64,000 nt of DNA, taken from NCBI RefSeq assembly GCF_020037125.1, contig NZ_JAIQDG010000005.1:1-64000 (forward strand). Reading direction: 5' to 3'. The first letter of the stretch is position 1; each line of letters opens with the position of its first letter. The stretch is from Myxococcus sp. RHSTA-1-4. Its GTDB lineage: Bacteria > Myxococcota > Myxococcia > Myxococcales > Myxococcaceae. Position numbers and translations under genes: made by a program. The notes below the pieces were generated by a model. The model worked only from the letters and a program-made list of their open reading frames with translations. It made no database searches and was not told the DNA's origin. Shown one piece after another: positions 25,357-34,855 of the stretch.

Positions 25357-26316
25357 TCAGGGCGAGCGAACGGCGGTGCTGGTGCCGGCGCCTTCCGGCC
25401 GGCGCACCTCGAAGAGGCTGACGCCCGTCACCTTCCACTTCGCGTAGCGCGCGTTGCGGGCGAGGAACGTCTCCAAATCCTCGTCCACCACGCGGTTGTA
25501 GCCGCCACGCGAGGCATGGCGCAGGTACGTGCGCTTCTTGCGCTGCACCACGAAGCCCAGGTGCGTCACGCGGGTGGCCTTCAGCGGCAAATCCTCGCGC
25601 AGCACCACGAGGATGGTGCCGGAGGGGATGGAGCGCGCGTGCGCCATCACCTTCTCCAGCGGGAGCATGTTCAGCGGGTACGTGCCCACCGGACGCCGCT
25701 CCTTCGGAAGGCCCAGCGCCAGGGAGGAGCGGGACTGCCAGGTGAGCGGGGTGAGCGACTTGGTGACGGGCACCGAGTCCTCACCGGCGTAGCGCCGCGT
25801 CACGTCCACCAGGAAACCCTTGCGGATGTTGTTGGGCAGCCACTGCGCCTCCATGAGGTGGTTGCGGTCCTCATAGGAGGGCGTGCTGGCGTAGCGGAGG
25901 TTCTCCAGCAGCGGGGCCACGTCCGCCTCGCCGCGCGCCAGCCCCAGGGCCACGGACTGCTCCACGAAGGTGAGGCAGTCCACCGCGTCCAGGCGGAAGG
26001 TCGGGTCCGGGTCCACGCCCTGGCCCTCGCCCAGCGGGGACAGCACGTAGGGCGTGTTGATGAAGCGCTCGCTCATCCGCAGGAGGCGCTCGGCGACGGG
26101 CGCATCCGCGTCCTGGGCCACCAGCGCCGCCCGCTGCTCCGCGGACAGGCCCTCCCAGCCGTTGGGACGGCGCGGGGTGGCGGTGGCCGCCTGGGCGGAC
26201 GCGGCGGGAGACTCGAGGAGGGAGTCCGCGCCCGGAGGCGCGGAATCCGTGGGGGGAGTCGGGGCCGCGGGCGCCTGGGACAAGAGCGCCGCGGCCAGCA
26301 GCGCGGCGGCCTTCAT
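25357..26316 (-). CDS. DUF1460 cell-wall amidase-like protein
   Basis: This 319-residue exported protein has a signal peptide (about 1-18) and a Pro-rich spacer to about residue 50, then a DUF1460 domain. Members of that family are NlpC/P60-like cysteine peptidases or amidases acting on murein peptides. The candidate nucleophile is C114 in DAVDCLTFVEQ. The downstream VTHLGFVVQRKKRTYLRHAS contains the likely His. Its ATG overlaps the stop of the HEAT-repeat gene by four bases (ATGA), so the two are translated together. Likely periplasmic; substrate not proven. Confidence 0.85.
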   Translation of the reverse strand: MKAAALLAAALLSQAPAAPTPPTDSAPPGADSLLESPAASAQAATATPRRPNGWEGLSAEQRAALVAQDADAPVAERLLRMSERFINTPYVLSPLGEGQGVDPDPTFRLDAVDCLTFVEQSVALGLARGEADVAPLLENLRYASTPSYEDRNHLMEAQWLPNNIRKGFLVDVTRRYAGEDSVPVTKSLTPLTWQSRSSLALGLPKERRPVGTYPLNMLPLEKVMAHARSIPSGTILVVLREDLPLKATRVTHLGFVVQRKKRTYLRHASRGGYNRVVDEDLETFLARNARYAKWKVTGVSLFEVRRPEGAGTSTAVRSP

Positions 26317-27296
26317 TTCGCGACACCCGCCTTGCGGAGGATGGCCTTGCGCCGGTCGTCGGCGAGCTGGAGCGTCTCCAGCTCCTTCTCGTACGTGAGC
26401 TTCTCCTCCCCCTTCGCGTTCCACGAGGCCAGCACGAGCCAGTCCAGCATGGAGGCGTCCCCGCCCTGGTAGAGGATGCGCGCGGCGCCGGCGGCCAGCG
26501 CGCGGTCCTTGTCCTCCAGCAGGGGCTTGAGCGCGGGGGCGGCCTTCTTCGCGCTGACGCCCTCGTACAGCTCCAGGCCCTGGCGGCGCACGAAGCGGTC
26601 CTGCGAGCCCAGCAGCTTGCCCGCGAAGGCGAAGCCGTCCGGCGAGCCCAGCCGGCACAGCCCGCGCGCCGCCGCGAAGCGGGAGCTCTCCGAGTCGCTC
26701 GTCAGGTATGCCTTGAGGGCGGGCATCTGCTTCGCGTCCCCGGTGTCTCCCACCGCGGTCAGCATGGCGGCACGCACCTCCAGCTCCTGCTCCAGCTTCG
26801 CCGCCTTCATCAGCGCGGCACCCATCTTCGGGTTGCGAGAGGCGCCCAGGGCCCGCGCCGCCTCCCGGCGCACCCCGCTGCTCTTGTCCTGCAACAGGGG
26901 CAGCAGCACCTGGGTGTTGCGGCTCTTCAGCCGGGCCAGGCCCTGCGCGGCGTACATGCGCACCGCGCTGTCGTCGTCGCCCGCGAGCCGCGCCAGCGTG
27001 GGCTCGGCCTCGCGCGTCTCCAGCCCGGCCAGGACGGCGGTGAGGTTGCGGCGCACCCGCTCGTCCAGCACCTTGCGCAGGGCGAGGGTGATTTCCTCGG
27101 CCGCGTAGGCCTCCTCACGCAGGAAGCGCAGGCGCGAGACGGCCGCGGGCACCGGGGCTCCCTCGAGGAGGCCCTCGATGACGGCTTCCGTCTCCGCGCG
27201 CCGCTGGCCACGCTTCGCGGCGGATGGAGGCGCGGAGAGGGCGAGGAGCGGGAGCAGCAGCGCGAGCAGCAGGACTGGGCGGACGGGCGGACGCAC
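26313..27296 (-). CDS. Exported HEAT-repeat protein
   Basis: This protein has about 327 residues. A signal peptide (LLLALLLPLLALSAPPSAA) is followed by seven or so HEAT/PBS-lyase-type repeats, for example VRMYAAQGLARLKSRNTQVL, VRREAARALGASRNPKMG and SRFAAARGLCRLGSPDGFAF. Such solenoids bind proteins or peptides. The start is uncertain: I use the GTG at 27296, just before the hydrophobic stretch; no clear ribosome site is present. It is the first gene of a pair with the DUF1460 protein, which suggests that it presents or regulates that enzyme. Confidence 0.75.
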   Translation of the reverse strand: MRPPVRPVLLLALLLPLLALSAPPSAAKRGQRRAETEAVIEGLLEGAPVPAAVSRLRFLREEAYAAEEITLALRKVLDERVRRNLTAVLAGLETREAEPTLARLAGDDDSAVRMYAAQGLARLKSRNTQVLLPLLQDKSSGVRREAARALGASRNPKMGAALMKAAKLEQELEVRAAMLTAVGDTGDAKQMPALKAYLTSDSESSRFAAARGLCRLGSPDGFAFAGKLLGSQDRFVRRQGLELYEGVSAKKAAPALKPLLEDKDRALAAGAARILYQGGDASMLDWLVLASWNAKGEEKLTYEKELETLQLADDRRKAILRKAGVAK

Positions 27297-27383
27297 GGGG
27301 ATGGAACGATGGCAAGCGCGGCGCCGGCCGTCAAAGTTCCGCCTCCATGCCCGGCCCCCCGGCCAGCGCGGTCTGCCCGATTC

Positions 27384-27412
27384 TTGACCCCCCAAGGGGC
27401 GATTGATACGAC
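27384..27412 (+). promoter_or_regulatory. Candidate sigma-70 promoter for the lipoprotein/OmpA pair
   Basis: TTGACC (27384-27389) is five of six to the -35 consensus. After a 17-base spacer comes TACGAC (27407-27412), a weak -10. The start point would fall near 27419, about 30 bases before the lipoprotein ATG at 27449. Confidence 0.4.
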
Positions 27413-27448
27413 CGGCGGGTCCTACCCCTCATCTAGAGGCGCCACCCT

Positions 27449-27766
27449 ATGAAGAAGCAGATGGTGCTGGTGGCGGTGGCGGGGGCGCTCGCCGCGTGCG
27501 GCCCCGTGAAGTCCACCGCGAACATCCTCGACGCCGAGGTGCAGATCCAGGCCGCGCGCACGGCCGGGGCCGACAAGCTCGCCCCGTTCGAGTGGACCGC
27601 CGCCAATCTGTACCTCGCCAAGGCACGCGAGGAGGTGGGCTACTCCGACTATCAGGCCGGCGTGGACTTCGCCGTGAAGGCCTCGCGCTACGCCAACGAG
27701 GCCCGTGAGAAGGCCATGGCCGCGGCTGGCGCCACCGAGCCCGGTGGCCGTCCCCAGAACCCGTGA
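27449..27766 (+). CDS. Small lipoprotein, DUF4398-like
   Basis: This 105-residue protein has a textbook lipoprotein signal (VAVAGALAAC, Cys17) followed by a single long helical region (ILDAEVQIQAARTAGADKLA, then ANLYLAKAREEVGYSDYQAG and KASRYANEAREKAMAAAG). This is the pattern of DUF4398, usually found beside OmpA-type proteins. It probably sits in the outer membrane facing the periplasm. The stop overlaps a possible GTG of the next gene, and both genes share the helical N-terminal motif, so they are likely partners. Confidence 0.82.
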   Translation: MKKQMVLVAVAGALAACGPVKSTANILDAEVQIQAARTAGADKLAPFEWTAANLYLAKAREEVGYSDYQAGVDFAVKASRYANEAREKAMAAAGATEPGGRPQNP

Positions 27767-27798
27767 CGCCCAAACCCGTGACGCCCGAGCGCTCTCCG

Positions 27799-29229
27799 AT
27801 GAAGCGTCCCTCTCTCGCCGCGCTGCTTCCCCTGCTTCTCTCCGTCGCCTGTGTCAGCGGCAGCAAGATTCGCGCTGACACGGAGGTGCTCGCGGCGGAC
27901 GTGGAGCGTGCCCGCCGTGGCGGCGCCCTCCGCTGCGCCCCGGTGGAGCTGGCCACCGCCGAGGCCCACCTCGACTTCGCCCGGGGCGAGCTGAGCCAGG
28001 GCAACAGCGGCCGCGCCTCGCAGCACGTGCGCACCGCGGACACCGCGGTGGACCGCGCGCTGGAGCTGTCCAAGAGCTGCGGCCCGCGCCAGGTGCTCGT
28101 CCGTGAGCGCCCCGAGCCCCAGCAGCCCACCCAGCCGCAGCAGCCCACCCAGCCGCAGCAGCCGCAGCCGCCCCAGGTCGTGGTCCGCATCGAGGAGACG
28201 GACAACGACGGCGACGGCACGCTGGACAAGGACGACCCCTGCCCCGACCAGGCCGAGGACAAGGACGGCTTCCAGGACGAGGACGGCTGCCCCGAGGCCG
28301 ACAACGACAACGACGGCGTGCTGGACGGCAACGACAAGTGCCCGCTCAACCCCGGCGTGCTGGAGAACCAGGGCTGCCCGCAGGAGGCGCCGAAGGACCG
28401 CGACGGCGACGGCATCTTCGACCCGGACGACAAGTGCGTCGACCAGGGCGAGGACAAGGACGGCTTCCAGGACGAGGACGGCTGCGCCGAGCTGGACAAC
28501 GACCAGGACGGCCTCGTGGACAGCGTGGACAAGTGCCCCAACGAGACGGGCCCGGTGCAGAACGTGGGCTGCCCCATCCTCGACAAGGACGGCGACGGCC
28601 TGAACGACCCGCAGGACAAGTGCCCGGACGAGCCGGAGGACAAGGACAACTTCGCGGACGACGACGGCTGCCCGGACCTGGACAACGACAGCGACGGCCT
28701 GCCGGATGGTCAGGACAAGTGCCCGCTGGAGTCCGGCCCCGCGGAGAACGGCGGCTGCGCGGACAAGGACGCGGACAATGACGGCGTCGTCGACCGGCTG
28801 GATGCGTGCCCGGACCAGCCCGGCGTGAAGGAGGAGCGCGGCTGCGCCAAGCAGTACAAGATGGTCGTCATCAAGAAGGACCGGATTGAAATCAAGAAGC
28901 AGATCACCTTCGGGTCCGGCTCGGCGAAGATCATCGGCAAGCAGAGCTTCGCCATCCTGGATGACGTGGCCCAGGCGATGCGGGACGCCCCGTGGATCAA
29001 GAAGATCCGCATCGAGGGCCACACCGACTCGCTGGGCAAGGACGCGTCCAACCTGCGGCTGTCGCAGAAGCGCGCGGACTCGGTGATGGCGCAGCTCATC
29101 CGCCGTGGCATCGACCCGGGCCGCCTGGAGGCGGTGGGCTTCGGTGAGACGCGGCCCATCGGCCCGAACAACACCAAGGCCGGCCGCGCGATGAACCGCC
29201 GCACCGAGTTCAACGTCGTCGAGCAGTAG
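27799..29229 (+). CDS. OmpA-family protein with thrombospondin type 3-like calcium repeats
   Basis: This protein has about 476 residues. A signal peptide with lipobox-like LLSVAC is followed by a helical segment like the preceding lipoprotein (VLAADVERARRGGALRCAPV, LDFARGELSQGN), a Gln/Pro linker, then about 220 residues of Asp-rich repeats of the type DNDGDGTLDKDDPCPDQAED (thrombospondin type 3), which bind calcium and form a rod. The C-terminal 120 residues are an OmpA domain (IEGHTDSLGKDASNLRLSQK and GFGETRPIGPNN) that binds peptidoglycan. A GTG at 27763 overlapping the previous stop is an alternative start. The layout resembles that of myxobacterial TraB, but the gene here has no TraA neighbour. 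Confidence 0.88.
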   Translation: MKRPSLAALLPLLLSVACVSGSKIRADTEVLAADVERARRGGALRCAPVELATAEAHLDFARGELSQGNSGRASQHVRTADTAVDRALELSKSCGPRQVLVRERPEPQQPTQPQQPTQPQQPQPPQVVVRIEETDNDGDGTLDKDDPCPDQAEDKDGFQDEDGCPEADNDNDGVLDGNDKCPLNPGVLENQGCPQEAPKDRDGDGIFDPDDKCVDQGEDKDGFQDEDGCAELDNDQDGLVDSVDKCPNETGPVQNVGCPILDKDGDGLNDPQDKCPDEPEDKDNFADDDGCPDLDNDSDGLPDGQDKCPLESGPAENGGCADKDADNDGVVDRLDACPDQPGVKEERGCAKQYKMVVIKKDRIEIKKQITFGSGSAKIIGKQSFAILDDVAQAMRDAPWIKKIRIEGHTDSLGKDASNLRLSQKRADSVMAQLIRRGIDPGRLEAVGFGETRPIGPNNTKAGRAMNRRTEFNVVEQ

Positions 29230-29237
29230 GCCACCCC

Positions 29238-29261
29238 GCCCCGGCCCACCCAGGCCGGGGC
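29238..29261. repeat. Inverted repeat after the OmpA gene (9-bp stem)
   Basis: GCCCCGGCC, a six-base loop, and GGCCGGGGC. It begins nine bases after the stop of the OmpA-family gene. With the hairpin at 29281-29311 it probably contributes to ending transcription. Confidence 0.5.
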
Positions 29262-29280
29262 CCACGGGCTGAAAAGCGAA

Positions 29281-29319
29281 GCGCCTCCGCGGGCCCGGCC
29301 CACGGAGGCGCTGTCGTTT
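29281..29319. terminator. Bidirectional terminator between OmpA gene and truD
   Basis: GCGCCTCCG and CGGAGGCGC form a nine-base stem with a 13-base loop, followed on the plus strand by TGTCGTTTC. It lies between two converging genes and can serve both. Confidence 0.65.
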
Positions 29320-29358
29320 CAGGGGGCCTCACCGGGCCGCGGCGCGAGGCAGCGCCCT

Positions 29359-30381
29359 TCAGCCGTCCTTGAGCAGCTCGTGGAGGACCTCGGTGGCGTA
29401 CGCGCCCCGGGGCAGCTCGAAGGTGAGCCACAGGTCCTCGCCCTCCGGCGCCAGCTCGGGCGAGCCCAGGCGGACGCGGTAGGGCCTGCGCCCTCCTTCC
29501 GTCTCGCCTCCGCCGCGCTTGAAGTCGTCCAGGGTGACGCCCTCCGCGGCCAGCAGCCGGGCCTCGGCCTCGGCCACCTCTCCGGCGGCGGCCGGAATCT
29601 TCGGGCCGAAGAGGGGCCCGGCCGGGCTCACCTCGAAGGCGGCCACGCGCGGGCCGTCCACCTCCGGCGCCTCGCAGACGAAGAGGCCGCCCGTCTCCTC
29701 CTTGCGCAGCACGTCCCCGCGCAGCGCGGCAGCCAGCGTGCCCGCGCGCAGGCGCTCGGCCAGGGCCCGGTTGAAGAGGCGGGACTGGAAGGCGGACAGG
29801 TACAGCTTGCGCTGGAAGCGGTCCGGCCGCTTCGGCAGCCGCTGGCCCAGCACCAGCAGCCGGCCCAGGTCCGCATTGTCTCCCGCGCGGCCGAAGCGCT
29901 GCTCGCCGAAGTAGTTGGGCAGGCCCCGGTCCACCAGCCGGGAGAAGGACTCGCGCGCGGCGCCCACGTCCCGCACGCCACGCAGGCGCAGGCGGAAGCG
30001 GTTGCCACGGAGGTGCCCGGTGCGGAGCTTGTTGCCGTGCCGCTTCGTCCACAGGACGCTGACGCCGTCCAGGGCGAAGTCCCCCACCTTCGCCTCCGCG
30101 CGCGCGGGCACGGAGATGAGCTGCCGGGTGACGGCCTGCCGGTCCTTCATCCCCGCCACGCCGATGTCGTCCTCGGACACGCCCAGCGCCGAGGCCAGCG
30201 CGCGCACCACCTCGCGGGTGTCCCGGCCGCGCTTCTCCAGCCAGAGGTAGAGGTGCTCGCCCTCGCCGGACGGCGCGTAGGCGGGAATCTCCTCCACCTC
30301 GAAGTCCTCGGGCACCAGCTTGAACGCGCCGCCGCACCCGGGCACGTCCGCCGTCAGCCGCGGAAGCTCAATATCCGTCAC
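29359..30381 (-). CDS. truD: tRNA pseudouridine(13) synthase TruD
   Basis: This 340-residue enzyme converts uridine 13 of tRNA(Glu) to pseudouridine. The catalytic Asp80 lies in GVAGMKDRQAVTRQ, and further hallmarks are FKLVPEDFEVEEIP, GNRFRLRLRGV, PNYFGEQRFGR and LYLSAFQSRLFNRALAERL. Length fits the family. The start is a GTG at 30381 that overlaps the stop of the DUF4388 gene (GTGA), so it is the last gene of a three-gene minus-strand unit. Confidence 0.95.
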   Translation of the reverse strand: MTDIELPRLTADVPGCGGAFKLVPEDFEVEEIPAYAPSGEGEHLYLWLEKRGRDTREVVRALASALGVSEDDIGVAGMKDRQAVTRQLISVPARAEAKVGDFALDGVSVLWTKRHGNKLRTGHLRGNRFRLRLRGVRDVGAARESFSRLVDRGLPNYFGEQRFGRAGDNADLGRLLVLGQRLPKRPDRFQRKLYLSAFQSRLFNRALAERLRAGTLAAALRGDVLRKEETGGLFVCEAPEVDGPRVAAFEVSPAGPLFGPKIPAAAGEVAEAEARLLAAEGVTLDDFKRGGGETEGGRRPYRVRLGSPELAPEGEDLWLTFELPRGAYATEVLHELLKDG

Positions 30382-31709
30382 GGCGCCTCGAGCGTGGCCA
30401 GCAGTTCCTTCACGCGGCGGGCGAGGTCCTCGTCCGCGCGCGACTCCAGCAGCTCTCCGGCCTGGAAGAGCAGGAAGAACATCACGTCGCTGAGCGCCTG
30501 CTTGAAGGACGCCAGCGGCTCGCTGCCGAGCTGCGAGCGGTGCCGCTCGAAGCCCTCAATCAGCTTGCCCTCCGGCAGGCTGCCGTCCGCCGCGAAGGCC
30601 AGCCCCTCCAGCACCGGCGAGGACGAGAGGGCCTGTCCGGACAGCGCGGCGTTGGCGGCGGCGATGAACTCGCGGTCCATGCCCTGCTTGGCCACCTCGT
30701 CGCGAATCTCGCGGAAGATGAAGTTGAAGACACGCGCCACCGGGCGGGGGTCCACCGCCGGGACGGCGCGGGTGGGCGGGCTGGCCGGCGTGGCGGACAC
30801 GGGCACCTGCTGCCGCGGCACGGGGGTGGGCGCGGTGGCGGCGGGCACCATCAACGGCTTGTCCGTCACCGACGCGAAGCCGCCTTCCAGCAGCCGGAAC
30901 ACCACCTTGGTGATGTCGAACTCGGACAGGCGGGCCGCGTGGCCCAGCTCCAGGATGGTGCGCCGGCCGTCGAGCATGGCCAGCACCCGGTCCTCGTCCT
31001 CCTCCAGCTTCCCGTCCGAGGGGCGCTTGCGCGCCACGTACAGCCGCCCGTGGGGGATGCGCTTTCGGAAGTGCGCCAGCTCGTCGATCTTCCGGATGCT
31101 GTCCATCAGCAGGCTCTGCGTGGACAGCTGGATGATGTGGCCCGTCTTCTCGTCCACCGGCTGGTCCACGAGGAAGAAGCTCCCCTCGCGGCACAGGACG
31201 ATGGCGTGGAAGATTTCGCTCACCTGGTGGGTGACGCACTTGAAGAGGTCATGCGCCTGCAAGAGCCCCTTCTCCACCAGCGCGCGGCCCACCTTGGAGG
31301 GCGGCTGCTCGCGCAGCGCGGCCTCCACCTGGGCGCGCTCCACGTAGCCCAGGCGCACCAGCACCTCGCCCAGCCGGTCCGCCGGGTCGTCGGAGGAGGC
31401 GCCCCGCACCTCGCCCTCGCGGAAGGTGATGGAGCGCTCGCCGCTGGGCGAGCTGACGCGGATGACGCCGCTCCAGCGCGACTGGCTGAGGAAGGCGATG
31501 AGGTCGGACAGCGGAAAGCCGCCGGCGTCCCCGGACATCACCACGCGCGGCGCGGGGATGGAGCCGCCCGCCGCGGGGGTGCGCGAGAAGACCAGCAGGT
31601 CGGGCGCCGTCGGCATCAGCGCGTACGTCCCGGAGCGGCCCGACAGCGGCGACGGGCCGTGGCGATCCTCGGGGACGAGCTGGGGCCCGTCGATGCGGAA
31701 GCGCGGCAT
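30378..31709 (-). CDS. DUF4388 (PATAN-like) domain protein
   Basis: This 443-residue cytoplasmic protein contains a DUF4388 domain at about residues 65-270: GFPLSDLIAFLSQSRWSGVI, ITFREGEVRGASSDDPADRL, VERAQVEAALREQ. The domain is common in myxobacteria beside signalling genes. The C-terminal 100 residues are helical and without a named family. Two adjacent ATGs (31712 and 31709) are possible. It lies between the DsbA-like gene (11 bases upstream) and truD (overlapping). No enzymatic motif is visible; a scaffold or sensor role is inferred. Confidence 0.8.
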   Translation of the reverse strand: MPRFRIDGPQLVPEDRHGPSPLSGRSGTYALMPTAPDLLVFSRTPAAGGSIPAPRVVMSGDAGGFPLSDLIAFLSQSRWSGVIRVSSPSGERSITFREGEVRGASSDDPADRLGEVLVRLGYVERAQVEAALREQPPSKVGRALVEKGLLQAHDLFKCVTHQVSEIFHAIVLCREGSFFLVDQPVDEKTGHIIQLSTQSLLMDSIRKIDELAHFRKRIPHGRLYVARKRPSDGKLEEDEDRVLAMLDGRRTILELGHAARLSEFDITKVVFRLLEGGFASVTDKPLMVPAATAPTPVPRQQVPVSATPASPPTRAVPAVDPRPVARVFNFIFREIRDEVAKQGMDREFIAAANAALSGQALSSSPVLEGLAFAADGSLPEGKLIEGFERHRSQLGSEPLASFKQALSDVMFFLLFQAGELLESRADEDLARRVKELLATLEAP

Positions 31710-31719
31710 CATCCCGCCG

Positions 31720-32736
31720 TCAGTCGGAGGCCCATGCGTTGTTGTTCGTGCGCCACTCGACCTCGTCCTCCAGGCTGTGCGTGAGCAGTTCCTCCTGGAT
31801 GAAGGCGAGGTCGACGGGGCGCCCGTTGAAGTACACCGACGGCGTGCCGGTGATGCCGGCCGCCCGGCCCTGGTTGCGGAAGCCCTCCAGCTCCTGCTTG
31901 TAGGCGTCCGACTTGAGCACCGCGGCCAGCTTGTCGCCGTCCAGGCCCAGCCCCCTGGCCAGCGCGGGCAGCGCCTCCGGCTTCAGGTTCTCCTGGTGCT
32001 CGAAGAGGGCGTCGTGCATCTGCCAGAACTTCCCCTGGTCCCTCGCCCACAGCGCCGCCTGGGCGGCGGGCACCGCGTTGGCGTGGTTGGACAGCGGGAA
32101 GGGCAGGTAGCAGAAGCGCACCTGCTGTGCGTTCTTCCTCGCGAAGGCCTCCAGCACCGGGCGGGCCTTGGCGCAGTAGGGACACTCGAAGTCGGAGAAC
32201 TCGACCACCGTCACCGGGGCGCCGGCGCTGCCGGTGCACATGCGCTCGTCCACCTTGAACTGCGCCCGCGGCTGCCGGAAGGCGGCGTAGTACTGGGACA
32301 GCGAGACGATGACCTCGGTGGCGGGGCTGCCGTCGGACACCATGCGCGCGGCCAGCCGGGCCATGCGCTTTCCGTGCCGGCAGCCGGTGTGCTGCTTCAC
32401 GCAGGCGCCCAGCGTGTGGGGGCAGCCGCAGTAGCAGAACTCGTCGCTCATCACCGTGGCCAGCTCGCGCCGGGCCACCGGGGACAGCGAGGAGAAGTCC
32501 ATGCCTGGAATTCCGCTCAGGACGGCGGCGGGGTCCGTGGGCGCCGCGGTGGCGGCGGCGGGAGGAGGCGTCGGAGCCGCCTGGGGGGCGGCGGGAGCGG
32601 GGGCGGCCGGCGCCTTGGAGGCGGCGGGGGTGGCACCCTCGGGGCTCTTGCAGCCCGGCCCCGTCAGGACGGCGGCGGCCAGCAGGGGAACGACACGCTT
32701 CCAGCAGGAAAGGAGCACGCGGCGGGTCTTAGCCAC
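31720..32736 (-). CDS. DsbA-like thioredoxin-fold protein with extra Cys-rich segment
   Basis: This 338-residue exported protein starts with a signal peptide ending in LTGPGC, possibly lipidated, and an Ala/Pro linker. A segment with FCYCGCPHTLGACVKQHTGC (about residues 100-119) resembles the haem-chaperone motif of CcmH/NrfF. From about residue 165 a DsbA-type thioredoxin domain follows, with VVEFSDFECPYCAKARPVLE (CPYC active site) and the cis-Pro loop GITGTPSVYFNG. Such proteins exchange disulfides in the periplasm. The fusion of a CcmH-like strip to DsbA recurs in delta-proteobacteria as far as I recall. Confidence 0.85.
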   Translation of the reverse strand: MAKTRRVLLSCWKRVVPLLAAAVLTGPGCKSPEGATPAASKAPAAPAPAAPQAAPTPPPAAATAAPTDPAAVLSGIPGMDFSSLSPVARRELATVMSDEFCYCGCPHTLGACVKQHTGCRHGKRMARLAARMVSDGSPATEVIVSLSQYYAAFRQPRAQFKVDERMCTGSAGAPVTVVEFSDFECPYCAKARPVLEAFARKNAQQVRFCYLPFPLSNHANAVPAAQAALWARDQGKFWQMHDALFEHQENLKPEALPALARGLGLDGDKLAAVLKSDAYKQELEGFRNQGRAAGITGTPSVYFNGRPVDLAFIQEELLTHSLEDEVEWRTNNNAWASD

Positions 32737-32791
32737 GCGCGCGGGGCTTGTAAAGGAACGCCAGCCTTGGCAGGGAAGCCCCCCTGCTCAT

Positions 32792-33853
32792 ATGCCCAGA
32801 GTCCTGCTGCTGCATACCGGGGGCACGCTCGGAATGGCCGGTGGCCGGCCCTCCGCCCTGCGCCCCGCGGCCTTCTTCCAGACGCTCAAGTCCCGCGTCC
32901 CGGAGCTGTTCCGGCTGGCCGACATCGAGCTGGAGCTGTTCTGCAACCTCGACAGCTCGGAGATGCAGCCGGAGCTGTGGAGCCGCATGGCCGCCCACCT
33001 CCACAAGCGCCTGCCCCACTTCGACGGGGCCGTGGTGACCCATGGGACGGACACGCTCGCCTACACGGCCAGCGCCCTCTCCTTCATGTTGCGCAACCTG
33101 CCCTGCCCGGTGGTGCTGACGGGCTCGCAGCGGCCGCTGGGGGAAATCCGCTCGGACGCGCGGCTCAACCTCATCGACGCCGTCCTCTCCGCGCTCCAGG
33201 GGCCGCGCGAGGTCACCATCTGCTTCGACTCGCACCTGTACCGGGGCAACCGCACGCGCAAGGTGAAGGTGGCGGAGTACGACGCCTTCGAGAGCCCCAA
33301 CTGCCCCGTGCTGGGGACGCTGGGCGTGGACGCCACCTTCGAGCCGGGCCTCAAGCCTCGCGGCGCCTTCCGCCTCTACGAGAAGCTGGACCCGCGCGTC
33401 TTCCTCCTGAAGGTGTACCCGGGGCTGGACCCCGCCCTGCCGCTGCAGCTGCTCCCCCACATCCGGGGGCTGGTGCTGGAGGCGTACGGGGCCGGCAACT
33501 TCCCCATCACCCCGGAGCTCGGGCGCTCGCTGCGCCCCCTCTTCACCCAGGCCCGGGAGCGCGGGGTGCCGGTGGTGGTGGTGAGCGAGGCGTACCGCAA
33601 CGGCGTGGACCTCTCCCTCTATGAGTCCGGCGCGGCGGCGCTGGAGGCGGGGGCGGTGGGCGGCGCGGACATGACCCCCTCGGCGGCGCTGGTGAAGCTG
33701 ATGCAGGGGCTGGCGTACCACCCCCACTCGCAGGAGGCCCTGGCGCGCTTCATCCGAACGCCGGTGGCCGGGGAGCTGACCGTCGGACGGCCGACAGTCC
33801 CCCCGCCCGCCCCCACCCGGCGCCGTCCCGCGCGGCGGGTGCGGGTGGCGTGA
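32792..33853 (+). CDS. L-asparaginase, type I-like
   Basis: This 353-residue enzyme hydrolyses asparagine to aspartate and ammonia. Both catalytic signatures are present: LLHTGGTLGM with the nucleophile Thr12, and VVTHGTDTLAYTAS with the second Thr and Asp, plus the conserved GSQRPLGEIRSDARLNLIDA. No signal peptide is seen, so it is cytoplasmic (type I). The ATG at 32792 is the only start that fits the TGGT distance. A basic Pro-rich tail of about 25 residues exceeds the usual length. It is divergent from the DsbA-like gene. Confidence 0.92.
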   Translation: MPRVLLLHTGGTLGMAGGRPSALRPAAFFQTLKSRVPELFRLADIELELFCNLDSSEMQPELWSRMAAHLHKRLPHFDGAVVTHGTDTLAYTASALSFMLRNLPCPVVLTGSQRPLGEIRSDARLNLIDAVLSALQGPREVTICFDSHLYRGNRTRKVKVAEYDAFESPNCPVLGTLGVDATFEPGLKPRGAFRLYEKLDPRVFLLKVYPGLDPALPLQLLPHIRGLVLEAYGAGNFPITPELGRSLRPLFTQARERGVPVVVVSEAYRNGVDLSLYESGAAALEAGAVGGADMTPSAALVKLMQGLAYHPHSQEALARFIRTPVAGELTVGRPTVPPPAPTRRRPARRVRVA

Positions 33854-33917
33854 CGGACGGTGGTGGAGAGAAGGCCGAGGGCAGCATGCTTGCCCAGGCG
33901 AAAAGGCGGCCCGTAAG

Positions 33918-34841
<924 letters not shown>

Positions 34842-34855
34842 CGCCCTCCCCTCCT

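Noticed and set aside
28200..28850. Short repeated units that might look like a CRISPR or satellite array
   Set aside because: They encode the Asp-rich thrombospondin type 3-like repeats of the OmpA-family protein and stay in frame; repeats are not identical.
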